A DNA stretch of 64,000 bases from DUOA01 sp012839095 (GTDB taxonomy: Bacteria > Bacillota > Clostridia > Caldicoprobacterales > DTU083): positions 248,001-312,000 of the forward strand of contig JBMNJE010000011.1 of assembly GCA_050951505.1 (NCBI GenBank), written 5' to 3'. This document shows positions 18,470 through 27,171 of the stretch, piece after piece. A model generated the notes under the pieces. The model ran no database searches. It worked only from the letters and a program-made list of their open reading frames with translations, and was not told the DNA's origin. The position numbers and the translations under genes are program-made. Within the stretch, counting starts at the first letter, position 1. Each line of letters begins with the position of its first letter.

Positions 18470-19351
18470 TTGGAAAAACTGGCAGGCAGCGGTTGTGAAC
18501 TTCTTATTCCCTTATCGGAAAGAAAGCCGCTGCAGGAGATAGAAGGAAGCATAACAAAAACCTGGCGGCGCCGGCTATGGTCAAAATTCAATAAGGCAGT
18601 GAGGGAGTTTGAACTGGTAAAAGACGGGGATAAAATTGCAGTAGCTGTTTCAGGAGGTAAGGACAGCCTGCTTATGGCAAAGCTCTTTCAGGAGATGCAG
18701 AAACATAGAGTCAGCCGCTTTGAACTGGAGTTTATTGCCATGGATCCCGGATTTCATGAGTCTAATCGGGAAATGCTGATCAGTAATTGTGAGTATCTTG
18801 GCATACCTGTTAAAGTATTTGAATCCCGAATATTCGACATTGTTGATCACATAGCCAGTGATTATCCCTGCTATATGTGCGCCCGCATGCGGAGGGGAGC
18901 TCTGTATTCAAAGGCACAGGAGCTGGGCTGCAATAAGCTTGCTCTTGCACATCATTTTGATGACATAATCGAGACAACTCTTTTGAACCTGTTTTATGCA
19001 GGTGCATTTAAAACCATGAGGCCCAAATTGAAATCAGCCAATTTTAAGAACATGGAGCTGATTCGACCCATGTGCTATATACATGAGGAAGATATCAAAA
19101 AGTTTATTTCCTTCAGCGGCATTGCCGCCATGAATTGCGGATGTGTGGTTGCTGCTAAGAAAACGTCCAGCAAGCGCAGGGAGATGAAGGAATTGATTCG
19201 GGAACTTAAGAAAACCAACAGCGAGGTAGACAGTGCCATATTCAATGCAGCAAGAAATGTTAACCTTGATTCCATCCTAGGCTGGCAGAAAAATGGAATC
19301 AGGCATTCATACCTTGAGTTTTATGATGATGAATGCCTGAGTACTGAGTAA
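18470..19351 (+). CDS. TtcA-like PP-loop ATPase, probable tRNA thiolation enzyme
   Basis: This 293-residue protein has the PP-loop ATP pyrophosphatase motif VSGGKDS (about residue 60), a CYMCARMRRG pair of Cys, and HHFDDIIETTLLNLFY, all features of the TtcA/TilS group. TtcA makes 2-thiocytidine at tRNA position 32 using a [4Fe-4S] cluster. The third cluster Cys could be within MNCGCVV. I chose TTG 18470, with GAGGTGA at 18458-18464. The in-frame GTG at 18461 overlaps that ribosome site. Another sulfur-transfer role is possible. Confidence 0.8.
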   Translation: MEKLAGSGCELLIPLSERKPLQEIEGSITKTWRRRLWSKFNKAVREFELVKDGDKIAVAVSGGKDSLLMAKLFQEMQKHRVSRFELEFIAMDPGFHESNREMLISNCEYLGIPVKVFESRIFDIVDHIASDYPCYMCARMRRGALYSKAQELGCNKLALAHHFDDIIETTLLNLFYAGAFKTMRPKLKSANFKNMELIRPMCYIHEEDIKKFISFSGIAAMNCGCVVAAKKTSSKRREMKELIRELKKTNSEVDSAIFNAARNVNLDSILGWQKNGIRHSYLEFYDDECLSTE

Positions 19352-19416
19352 AATGCTGAAATCTAATTATTATATTTTATTCTATTGTCTTGTATATTAT
19401 TTATACTGTCTTGCCG

Positions 19417-20733
19417 CTACCTTGGAACATAATTAAGTGGGTTGACAGGCGTACCGTTTTCCCGGACTTCAAAATGAAGGTGGGGTCCGGTGGATCTGCC
19501 GGTGCTGCCGATCAGGAGAACCGTATCACCTTTCTTTACCTGCTGACCGACAGAAACGTTAATAGAACTTCCATGGGCATATAAGCTGGTGATGCCGCCT
19601 CCATGATCAATTATTACAGTATTTCCATAGGTCCCATAATACTGAGCTAAGATTACTGTGCCGTCTTGAACGGCTGCTGCAGGTTTGTTCTTGATGTTTA
19701 CGCCGGAAATATCGATACCTTTGTGCATTCGGTATTCTTTGGTTATTGGATGGATTCTGTAGCCAAATGGGGATGAGATATGACTGTAGCCCGGTACCGG
19801 CCATATCATGCCTGTACTGCTGTGGCTTTTGCCGCTGCCTCCCCTGTCGGCTTTTTTATTTGCCTCTTCGGCTTTTCTTCTTTCTTCCTCAGCTTTGGTA
19901 AGCTCACGAATCTTTTGCTCCAGTTCCTTGGATTCCTTATCCATTTGGTTCAGCTCTTCGCGAATTCTGACTTCTTCTTCGCTTAACTGGGACATGAGCT
20001 TTTCCTTTTCAGTCTGAGCAGTCTGGATTTCGCTCTTTTGCCGGGATATATGTTTTTTTGCAGCCTTGATTTCGTTTTCCTTCTGTTCAAGCTCGCTCTT
20101 TTTTTGCTCTATTTCTTTCAGGCAGTCCAATATCTTTTGTTCCTGATCTTCGCATGCGATTTTTTTATCTTCCACTTCATCCCGATAAAGCAGCATGTTT
20201 TCGAATACTTGTTGATCATATGTAATCATCTGAACAATCATATCCACCCTGTTGAGCAGATCATTCAGACTTTTTGATTCCAATAACAGCTCAAGATAGG
20301 ATGCAGTACTGTTCATATACATGGCTCTGAGCCTTGCTGCATTCAGCCGTTCTTGTTCCTCGGCCTGATGAATGGCCTCATCCAGATCAGCACGCAGCTC
20401 TTCCAGCTCTTCCTGGGTTTGCGTAAGCTCATCTTCGGTTGCCTGCAGTTCCTGTTGGGTTGTCTCAAGCTCGGACTGGGTTTTAATCAGCTGTTTCTCG
20501 ACTGCAGCCAGTTCATCTTCCTTTGCCTTGAGTTCCTTTTCGATTGCATTCAGTTGTCTGCGGACTTCATCTTTTTCTTCTTCTATCTGAGTTAATTCGT
20601 CTTTGGCTTCCTCGATATTTTTTGACACAGAATCAAGTTCTTTCTTTGCATCCTTCAGACTTGAAGCAAATACTGAAACAGTCATAAACAAAGAAAGAAG
20701 CAAGGCACAGGCAGGTATGTATCGTTTCTTCAA
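19417..20733 (-). CDS. secreted M23 family peptidoglycan hydrolase with long coiled coil
   Basis: This 438-residue protein has a signal peptide (to about 24), a Glu/Lys/Gln-rich coiled coil (about 25-290, with CcmA/EnvC-like heptads), a short Ser/Gly linker and a C-terminal LytM/M23 domain. The zinc-site motifs are present: RMHKGIDIS, a central LYAHGS and GPHLHFEVR. This is the layout of EnvC/PcsB-type cell-division hydrolases or activators. The intact metal ligands suggest it is an active endopeptidase. It probably works with cell division or elongation at the wall. Confidence 0.88.
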   Translation of the reverse strand: MKKRYIPACALLLSLFMTVSVFASSLKDAKKELDSVSKNIEEAKDELTQIEEEKDEVRRQLNAIEKELKAKEDELAAVEKQLIKTQSELETTQQELQATEDELTQTQEELEELRADLDEAIHQAEEQERLNAARLRAMYMNSTASYLELLLESKSLNDLLNRVDMIVQMITYDQQVFENMLLYRDEVEDKKIACEDQEQKILDCLKEIEQKKSELEQKENEIKAAKKHISRQKSEIQTAQTEKEKLMSQLSEEEVRIREELNQMDKESKELEQKIRELTKAEEERRKAEEANKKADRGGSGKSHSSTGMIWPVPGYSHISSPFGYRIHPITKEYRMHKGIDISGVNIKNKPAAAVQDGTVILAQYYGTYGNTVIIDHGGGITSLYAHGSSINVSVGQQVKKGDTVLLIGSTGRSTGPHLHFEVRENGTPVNPLNYVPR

Positions 20734-20802
20734 CTGAATTCACCTCGAAATGGATTTTAAGCAAATATGACACAAATGTTAATTAATCGTTGCTTTTTTG
20801 TA

Positions 20803-20831
20803 ATTATACAATACATTTGTCAATTTGTATA
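20803..20831 (-). promoter_or_regulatory. probable promoter of the M23 hydrolase gene
   Basis: On the minus strand: TATACA (20831-20826), a 17-base spacer and TATAAT (20808-20803). The start codon is about 70 bases downstream. Confidence 0.5.
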
Positions 20832-20898
20832 GTATATATCTATTATTTGTATTAATATGTTGACTCTTTAATAAATTAACTAATAATAATTGGGTGAA

Positions 20899-20927
20899 TT
20901 GACAGCCTTTTTACAGCCTGCTATACT
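20899..20927 (+). promoter_or_regulatory. strong promoter upstream of yraN
   Basis: A perfect TTGACA (20899-20904), a 17-base spacer and TATACT (20922-20927). It is divergent from the M23 hydrolase promoter about 70 bases away. Confidence 0.75.
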
Positions 20928-21007
20928 GAATATGGAAAAAATTACAACTATAGATGACAAACTATTTAGAAATAGGATAAGGCAGGCAGAAGCGGAATGG
21001 GGATACT

Positions 21008-21391
21008 ATGAGCAGAGAAAGACAAGAACTGGGTAAATGGGGAGAGGAGCAGGGCTGCAGCTACCTTTCCTCCAGGGGATGGGAAATACTGCGCAGAAAT
21101 TACAGAAGTGCATTGGGTGAAGTAGATATCATTGCAAGCCAGGGAGATCAGTTGATCTTTGTTGAGGTGAAAACCAGAAGGAGCACTGCATACGGTTATC
21201 CTGCAGAATCGGTGAACTATAAAAAGCGACTGAAATATGAACAGCTTGCCTTGTATTTCCTGAAAGAAACAGGCAGAATAGATTCTTCCTGCCGTTTTGA
21301 TGTACTTGAGGTGATAGTAAATCGGGATAACACCTTTTGCATAAATCATATAGTGAACGCTTTTCAGGCCCAGTCCAGCCGATATTATTAG
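21008..21391 (+). CDS. yraN: YraN/UPF0102 family protein
   Basis: This 127-residue protein has the full UPF0102 pattern: GKWGEEQG near the N-terminus, the nuclease-like core GEVDIIA and FVEVKTR, and a C-terminal FDVLEV. The D-ExK set resembles restriction-endonuclease-fold nucleases, but a cellular role is not established for the family. Length is typical. It converges with the pantothenate kinase gene, with the stops only 2 bases apart. Confidence 0.88.
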   Translation: MSRERQELGKWGEEQGCSYLSSRGWEILRRNYRSALGEVDIIASQGDQLIFVEVKTRRSTAYGYPAESVNYKKRLKYEQLALYFLKETGRIDSSCRFDVLEVIVNRDNTFCINHIVNAFQAQSSRYY

Positions 21392-21393
21392 CC

Positions 21394-22236
21394 CTACTTA
21401 CTTTCTACACTCAATACTTCTTTAGCCGGTGAAAGAGCTGCTCCCACGGCCGTGGCATATTCAGCGTTTTTGGGCGTATGGAAATTAACCTGGTACAGCC
21501 TGTGAATAGTGTCAAAAATTACATTGGCCTGCGGCACGGTTGTCAGATTGCCGGTAAGCACTACATCATTGGTTCCGTGAATACGAGATGCAAAGACTGC
21601 AAACATTCCTATTGTTTGAAATACCAGATTTATAATGCCCAGCGCTATATCAGCTTTTGAAGCCAGATCGCTTATTTTTCCAAAATTGGAGGCGGTAATT
21701 TCAGGGGGAAGGTTTTCCAGCCTGTCCCTGGTTATGTCGCCTATATTCAAATCTACATTTGCAAGGTTACCGTTCTGAGCCAATTCAATCAAGTCGTCAA
21801 AATGGCGTATGTTAAGCATTTTATTGGAAAGCCCCAGCAGTGTGCCGCCGCCTATTCCTGTACCCCCAATGTGTCTTTCTCCATTTTCGTCGGATATGAT
21901 GTAGGCGGTACCTGTACCCATGCTTACAATAATGGCCCGGTTCAGGCTGGTCAGGAACAGCCCCCCCTTGCCAATTGCATTAAATTCATCCACCTTTCCT
22001 GTAGGGATTCCATACAGAGACTCGGATATATGAGAGGAACCCACGCCGGTTACTTTTATATGCTGTATATCTTCCAGATCCAATTTATTGGCACTCATAA
22101 ACTTTCCAAAAGCACCGTAAATGGAGGCTATGGGATCATTAGCCTTAACCAGCATCGGACTGATGAGCCGATCATTTTCCAGGCCGACTATTTTTGTGGT
22201 ACTGCCTCCTACATCGATTCCAACTACAATTGACAT
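21394..22236 (-). CDS. coaW: type II pantothenate kinase
   Basis: This 280-residue ASKHA kinase of the Fumble/type II PanK family has GIDVGGSTTKIVG at the N-terminus, GTGTAYI and GGTGIGGGTLLGL in the middle, and a late TAVGAAL. It would phosphorylate pantothenate, the first step to coenzyme A. The adjacent upstream gene on the same strand is an ECF-type substrate-binding membrane protein, which supports the vitamin assignment. I chose ATG 22236, which has GGAG at about 9 bases; an in-frame ATG at 22263 lacks a site. Confidence 0.8.
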   Translation of the reverse strand: MSIVVGIDVGGSTTKIVGLENDRLISPMLVKANDPIASIYGAFGKFMSANKLDLEDIQHIKVTGVGSSHISESLYGIPTGKVDEFNAIGKGGLFLTSLNRAIIVSMGTGTAYIISDENGERHIGGTGIGGGTLLGLSNKMLNIRHFDDLIELAQNGNLANVDLNIGDITRDRLENLPPEITASNFGKISDLASKADIALGIINLVFQTIGMFAVFASRIHGTNDVVLTGNLTTVPQANVIFDTIHRLYQVNFHTPKNAEYATAVGAALSPAKEVLSVESK

Positions 22237-22298
22237 GACATATACTCCAATCTGTTCCCTCAAGCTGCATTAAATTATCCTAATAACAAAAATTGTTG

Positions 22299-22880
22299 TT
22301 AAATCTCACTTTTGCTGTATTTATTGTAAGCAAGCACAACTGCCATGGTGATTAGACCTGAGATGACAGCCTCGGCAATGGCATTAGTCGTAAGAACCGG
22401 CAGAATAACTGCCATATATGATTGTGCCCCGACCAGTTCCAGTACTTTTTTTGCATATACCAGGTACAGCATCAGGAATACCAGAACAGTGTTGGTTATG
22501 CTGCCGACAACTCCCGCTGCAAAGCTGGCAGCAGGCACTTTAACGGCTTTTTTGAGCGCTTGACCGGTGTAATAAGCAGTGATCCCTATAAACATTCTGG
22601 GAAGTACGGAAACCAGGGGGTGAATGAACAGAGGATCGATAATGGTTGCAGGGCGGGTAAGGGCATGAATCAGGGAGGTAAGACCCATCAGGGTTCCCAT
22701 AATCCAGCCTGCCAGCGGGCCAAGTATGACTCCGGTCAGTATTGTGGGTATGTGGGTAACAGTTGCGCTTATGGTACCGAGCGGCACGGCACCCAGCGGA
22801 GTCAAATCCAGAATAATGGTAATGGCCAGCATCAAAGCAAGGAAAGTCAGCTTACGGGTGTTGGTGAATGTTCCACTCAT
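22299..22880 (-). CDS. panT: ECF transporter S component, probably for pantothenate
   Basis: This 193-residue membrane protein has five or six hydrophobic segments and the ECF S-component signature near the N-terminus (FTNTRKLTFLALMLAITIIL). GLTSLIHALTRPAT in the middle is like pantothenate-type PanT proteins. S components bind a vitamin and share energising EcfA/EcfT subunits that are encoded elsewhere. It lies 62 bases upstream of the pantothenate kinase gene on the same strand, so uptake and first phosphorylation are coupled. ATG 22880 has AGGAGG 9 bases upstream. The substrate is inferred from context. Confidence 0.75.
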   Translation of the reverse strand: MSGTFTNTRKLTFLALMLAITIILDLTPLGAVPLGTISATVTHIPTILTGVILGPLAGWIMGTLMGLTSLIHALTRPATIIDPLFIHPLVSVLPRMFIGITAYYTGQALKKAVKVPAASFAAGVVGSITNTVLVFLMLYLVYAKKVLELVGAQSYMAVILPVLTTNAIAEAVISGLITMAVVLAYNKYSKSEI

Positions 22881-22967
22881 AATTCCAGCCTCCTGCATGA
22901 ATATTTATTCAGTATATTACCATAAACCGTATCTGATGTAAAATAAGAATTCTCAGTTAGTTCATAC

Positions 22968-24254
22968 TTATCCCTCTGTGCTGATTTGAAACAGAGATTT
23001 GAAGAAATTCACAATTTCTCTCCATATCAATTCAAAAAAGCCGGCCTTCTCAACACCCTTCGCTGTGCTTATTTTTACAGTTGCCAGCAGCTCATCGTCC
23101 AGGCGTATTTCAGCCTCCCCGATCTCAGTTTCCGCCTCCACCGGTGCGAAAATGGGATCATCTTTCACGGACAGGGAGACTTTGATATCCCCATCTCTGC
23201 CTTTTGGAATCAGAACAGTTGCGGATTGGTCAATTTTGATAGGAACTGTCAAATCTTTACCGCTTTTAATATTGACTTCACCAACGATATCCCCTTCACT
23301 GACAGCTTCTGCGAACTCAAAGTTGTGGAAGCCGTAATCCAGCAGTTCACGGGAGGCTGCCAGTCGTTCTTCATCACTTTCAGTTCTTAATACAACGGAA
23401 ATCATACGCATTCCGTTTTGCATTGCAGTGCCTACCAGACAATACCCAGCTTCATCGGTCCTGCCTGTTTTTAAGCCATCTGCTCCGGGATATACCCCAA
23501 GGAGAGGATTGCGGTTAAACTGGAGCACATCATTAAATGTGAATTCTCTGGTAGATTCAATTTCCAGTATTTCCGGGAATTTGTCAATGAGATACCTTGC
23601 CAGAACGGCAATATCCCTTGCACTCATATAATGACCTTCAGCCGGCAGCCCATGGGGGTTTTTAAATTGGGTATTGGTTAAACCCAATTCCTTCGCCCGG
23701 TTATTCATCAGGCGGACAAAGGATTCCACTGTTCCGTTCAAATGCTCAGCCAGGGCAACGCAGCCGTCATTGGCTGAAACCACGGAAATTCCGGTTATAA
23801 TATCCCTTAAAGGGACCTGAGTATCAACCAACAAAAACATTACTGAGCCTGTCTCCCGCCATGCCTTTTCAGAGACAAGGACCATGTCGTCCCAATCCGC
23901 TTCCCCGCGTTCTATGGCTTCGAAACCAAGGAGCAGGGTCATTATCTTGGTTATACTGGCGGGCGGCATGGGAACATCTGCATTTTTTTCATATAATATC
24001 TTACCTGTTGAAAATTCCATTAACAAGGCTGTTTCAGCTATGGATTCAAATTCCAATGGTGCTTCTGTTTCAGGTTCGGACTCTTCTTCAGTCTCAGCTT
24101 CTGTTTGTTCTTCTGTATCAGTTTGTGTTTCTGCCTGATTTTCAGCAGAAGTATCCGAACTTGCCAGGACAGGGGAAGCAATGCTCCAGACCAGAATGAC
24201 AGCAGCCAACAGAAACAACATCATCTTTCTTAATGCGTTATATGAGATCCTCAT
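22968..24254 (-). CDS. D-alanyl-D-alanine carboxypeptidase, DacF/PBP5 type
   Basis: This 428-residue penicillin-binding protein has a signal peptide (to about residue 32) and an acidic Glu/Thr linker. The serine carboxypeptidase core has all three motifs: SITK (PASITKIM), SAN (VSANDGC) and KTG (LKTGRTDEAGYC). A C-terminal beta-rich domain and a final amphipathic helix (FFELIWREIVNFFKSLF), a typical membrane anchor, follow. It trims the terminal D-Ala from peptidoglycan stems at the outer membrane face. ATG 24254 has GGAGGG at about 8 bases; upstream in-frame ATGs lack sites. Confidence 0.9.
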   Translation of the reverse strand: MRISYNALRKMMLFLLAAVILVWSIASPVLASSDTSAENQAETQTDTEEQTEAETEEESEPETEAPLEFESIAETALLMEFSTGKILYEKNADVPMPPASITKIMTLLLGFEAIERGEADWDDMVLVSEKAWRETGSVMFLLVDTQVPLRDIITGISVVSANDGCVALAEHLNGTVESFVRLMNNRAKELGLTNTQFKNPHGLPAEGHYMSARDIAVLARYLIDKFPEILEIESTREFTFNDVLQFNRNPLLGVYPGADGLKTGRTDEAGYCLVGTAMQNGMRMISVVLRTESDEERLAASRELLDYGFHNFEFAEAVSEGDIVGEVNIKSGKDLTVPIKIDQSATVLIPKGRDGDIKVSLSVKDDPIFAPVEAETEIGEAEIRLDDELLATVKISTAKGVEKAGFFELIWREIVNFFKSLFQISTEG

Positions 24255-24518
24255 ATGAATAGCCCTCCGTTTCATGTGTCTATTATATGGAAAAAATGGA
24301 TGTTCATGCAGAACCTGTAGCATACAGTCCGGCTCTTTATTGTTTTATTCTATCACACTTGACAAGTGATTTGTAGTTTTTACATAAGCGTTATATCATT
24401 GAAAACAGATGCAAAAAGACAATTTGAGAAATGACTTGAAAAAATGTAGTTTCACTTGAAACCCGTTTGTAGTACAATAGGTAGAAATATACTTAATCAT
24501 AATCACGGAGGTTATTCA

Positions 24519-25541
24519 ATGTATGAGACAGCAGAAGGACTGATTCTGCCTCAGGGCTACAGTTCGCCTCTTAGTTTAAGAGAAACCGTTGTAGCTATCA
24601 AACAAATAAAGGATTATTTTGAAAACAGGCTGGCCAGGGAGTTGAACCTGGTTCGGGTTTCTGCGCCTCTTTTTGTCAGACCGGAATCCGGTTTGAACGA
24701 TAATCTAAGCGGGGTGGAGCGGCCGGTATCCTTCGAGGTCAAGGGAATAGGCGGTAAGAAGGTGGAAATTGTCCATTCCCTGGCCAAATGGAAGAGAATG
24801 GCCTTAAAACGTTACAATTTTAACTGCCATGAGGGTCTGTATACCGATATGAATGCTATTCGCAGGGATGAAGACTTGGGAAATATGCATTCCATTTATG
24901 TAGATCAGTGGGACTGGGAAAAGATAATAAAAAAAGAAGAAAGAAATGAAGCAACTCTGCGAAATATTGTGGAGAGTATTTACAGGGTTTTCAAAGACGC
25001 TGAGAGCTTTATATTGAACAGATATCCTGTTTTGGATTCATATTTGCCGGACAGCATCAGCTTTATCACCACACAGGAGCTGGAGGACAGGTATCCGCAG
25101 CTGACTCCCAAGCAGAGGGAGGACGCCATAGCCAAAGAAAAGAAAGCTGTATTCATTATGAAGATTGGCGGAAAGTTAAAGTCCGGAATTCCCCATGATG
25201 GAAGGGCACCGGATTATGATGACTGGGAATTGAATGGCGATATCATTTTTTGGTATCCCGTGCTGGAACGGGCTTTTGAGGTATCCTCCATGGGAATTCG
25301 GGTTGATGAAGAGGCTTTGCTCAGACAGCTGAAACTGGCTGGATGCGAAGAAAGAAAAAGTCTCCTTTTCCATCAGGAATTACTGAATGGACGGCTGCCA
25401 TACACGGCAGGCGGCGGTATCGGGCAATCCAGAATCTGTATGTTTCTGCTGAACAAAGCCCATATTGGCGAGGTGCAGTCTTCGGTCTGGTCTGATGAAA
25501 TGATCGCTTTGTGTGAAAAAGCCAACATAGCTTTGCTGTAG
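24519..25541 (+). CDS. asnA: aspartate--ammonia ligase
   Basis: This 340-residue class II synthetase-like enzyme makes asparagine from aspartate, ammonia and ATP. The family sequence is clear throughout: PLFVRPESGLNDNLSGVERP, VEIVHSLAKWKRMAL, YTDMNAIRRDEDL and the late GGGIGQSRICMFLL. Length matches AsnA (about 330-340). GGAGG lies 7 bases before ATG 24519, which is preferred to an in-frame ATG at 24456. A TACAAT at 24473-24478 could be its -10, but no good -35 is visible. No T-box leader was recognised. Confidence 0.93.
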   Translation: MYETAEGLILPQGYSSPLSLRETVVAIKQIKDYFENRLARELNLVRVSAPLFVRPESGLNDNLSGVERPVSFEVKGIGGKKVEIVHSLAKWKRMALKRYNFNCHEGLYTDMNAIRRDEDLGNMHSIYVDQWDWEKIIKKEERNEATLRNIVESIYRVFKDAESFILNRYPVLDSYLPDSISFITTQELEDRYPQLTPKQREDAIAKEKKAVFIMKIGGKLKSGIPHDGRAPDYDDWELNGDIIFWYPVLERAFEVSSMGIRVDEEALLRQLKLAGCEERKSLLFHQELLNGRLPYTAGGGIGQSRICMFLLNKAHIGEVQSSVWSDEMIALCEKANIALL

Positions 25542-25564
25542 ATAAAGTTACCGGTATATAATTT

Positions 25565-27130
25565 TCATTTCCCGGGGCTGCTGTCCTGGCTGTCATTTAT
25601 TTCAAGCCTGGTAAGCGGCTTCTGTGCAGGTCCTTCGATGACTTTTCCCTCATATGTGAAACGGGAGCCATGACAGGGGCAGTCCCATGAATGTTCGGCT
25701 GCATTCCACTGCAGTTCGCAGCCCATATGGGTACAGGTGGTATCAACAGCATGAAGCTGCCCCTGCATGTCACGGAATACCCCTGTTTTTTTACCGTCAA
25801 GCTCTGCTACTTTGGCCTCACCGGGTATTATATCCATATGAACGTCTGCAGCTGTCAGCTTGCCTTTAATAAGATGCTTTGCCACGTTTACATTTTCCAT
25901 TATAAACTTACCTGCAGAGGCAGCAGGTTTGAACCTGGATGGCAGAAACACCGGAGCCCACTGGTTTTCCTTACCAAGAATGTAATCTCTCAATATCATG
26001 GCAGCAGCCGTACTATTAGTCATACCCCATTTACGAAAGCCGGTGGCTACATATATTCCGGGATCCTTTGAATTCAGTGGACCAATATAGGGGACCTGAT
26101 CCATGGTTGTGTAGTCCTGGGTAGACCAGCGATACAGCATATCCTTTACCTGAAAGGTATTGCGGGCAGTTTCCATAAGGTTTTGATAGTGAATCCCGGT
26201 ATCTCCGCCCTGGCCGGTTTTATGGTGTTCTCCGCCGACTATAATCAATTCTTCACCGTTGTCCATTGGGTGGGAACGGAAAGAATGTCCGGGGTCTTCT
26301 GCTGAAATATACATTCCTCCCGGATAGGAATCAGATATGGTAACCCCAAGGGCATATGAACGGACAGGATAGATACGGGCAAAATACATGCCGTTTCCGT
26401 CATAGAATGGGTAATGGGTAGCAACAATTACGTTGGGAGCCTTTACGCTGAAACCTGTATCGGTGGAGATGCGGTATCCGGGCTGGACGTGAATGTCTGT
26501 TGCTTTGGTATTTTCAAATAGATAGCTTCCATTTCCCGGAATCCAGGCAGCAAGAGCCAGAAGGTATTTTAGTGGATGAAACTGGGCCTGATTGTCAAAG
26601 CGGAGTGCTGCCTTTACCTTAAAGGGAAGGGGGATTTCATCCATAAAAGCTGCCGGAAATCCCAGACTGATTGCCGCTTCGGTTTCTTCCTGTATCTGTA
26701 AAATATAGTTTTCATCCTGCGTGTAAACATAGGCAGGCTGCCACGAAAAGTCGCACTCGATGTTGTTTTGCCGGATAATAGTCTCTATGGCTGTAATTGC
26801 AGCCTGATTGGCCATAGCGTATTGTTCGGCGCTCTCCTGATCCATCTTTCCTTTTATGGTACTGTAAATTATGTCATGCTGTGCCGTTACTTTGGCTGTG
26901 GTATGTCCGGTAGTGCCGTGAAGGATCCTGCTTGCCTCCAGGAGAGCCACCTTAAGGCCGCTCTGTTTCAGCAGGAAGGCAGATGTAATACCGACAATTC
27001 CACCTCCGACAACAGCCACGTCCACATCCAGGTTTTCATTTAACTGCTCGAAGTCAGGAAAACTTACCGATGCCATCCAAAAGGACAGCGGAGGTTGGGC
27101 AAATTCTTTTCCCCATACCCGTGTCTGCAT
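25565..27130 (-). CDS. FAD-dependent oxidoreductase with C-terminal Rieske [2Fe-2S] domain
   Basis: This 521-residue protein has an N-terminal DAO-type FAD domain with the dinucleotide motif VVGGGIVGITSAF and the following ARTGH-like HGTTGHTTAKV. The C-terminal 75 residues are a Rieske domain with CTHMGC and CPCHGS, giving the 2-Cys/2-His ligand set. The family is known from Bacillota and cyanobacteria, but its substrate is not firmly known; amine oxidation is often suggested. GGGAGG precedes the ATG. It follows the L,D-transpeptidase-like gene with a 41-base gap and is probably co-transcribed. Confidence 0.88.
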   Translation of the reverse strand: MQTRVWGKEFAQPPLSFWMASVSFPDFEQLNENLDVDVAVVGGGIVGITSAFLLKQSGLKVALLEASRILHGTTGHTTAKVTAQHDIIYSTIKGKMDQESAEQYAMANQAAITAIETIIRQNNIECDFSWQPAYVYTQDENYILQIQEETEAAISLGFPAAFMDEIPLPFKVKAALRFDNQAQFHPLKYLLALAAWIPGNGSYLFENTKATDIHVQPGYRISTDTGFSVKAPNVIVATHYPFYDGNGMYFARIYPVRSYALGVTISDSYPGGMYISAEDPGHSFRSHPMDNGEELIIVGGEHHKTGQGGDTGIHYQNLMETARNTFQVKDMLYRWSTQDYTTMDQVPYIGPLNSKDPGIYVATGFRKWGMTNSTAAAMILRDYILGKENQWAPVFLPSRFKPAASAGKFIMENVNVAKHLIKGKLTAADVHMDIIPGEAKVAELDGKKTGVFRDMQGQLHAVDTTCTHMGCELQWNAAEHSWDCPCHGSRFTYEGKVIEGPAQKPLTRLEINDSQDSSPGK

Positions 27131-27171
27131 ATTAATTCCTCCCAGTCTTCATTATTAATATTTGAATAATT

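Noticed and set aside
24358..24390. TTGACA upstream of asnA as its promoter
   Set aside because: The spacing-matched sequence ACATAA is a poor -10, and the site is about 155 bases from the start.
24255..24518. T-box or riboswitch leader for asnA
   Set aside because: I found no T-box consensus and no terminator hairpin before the start.
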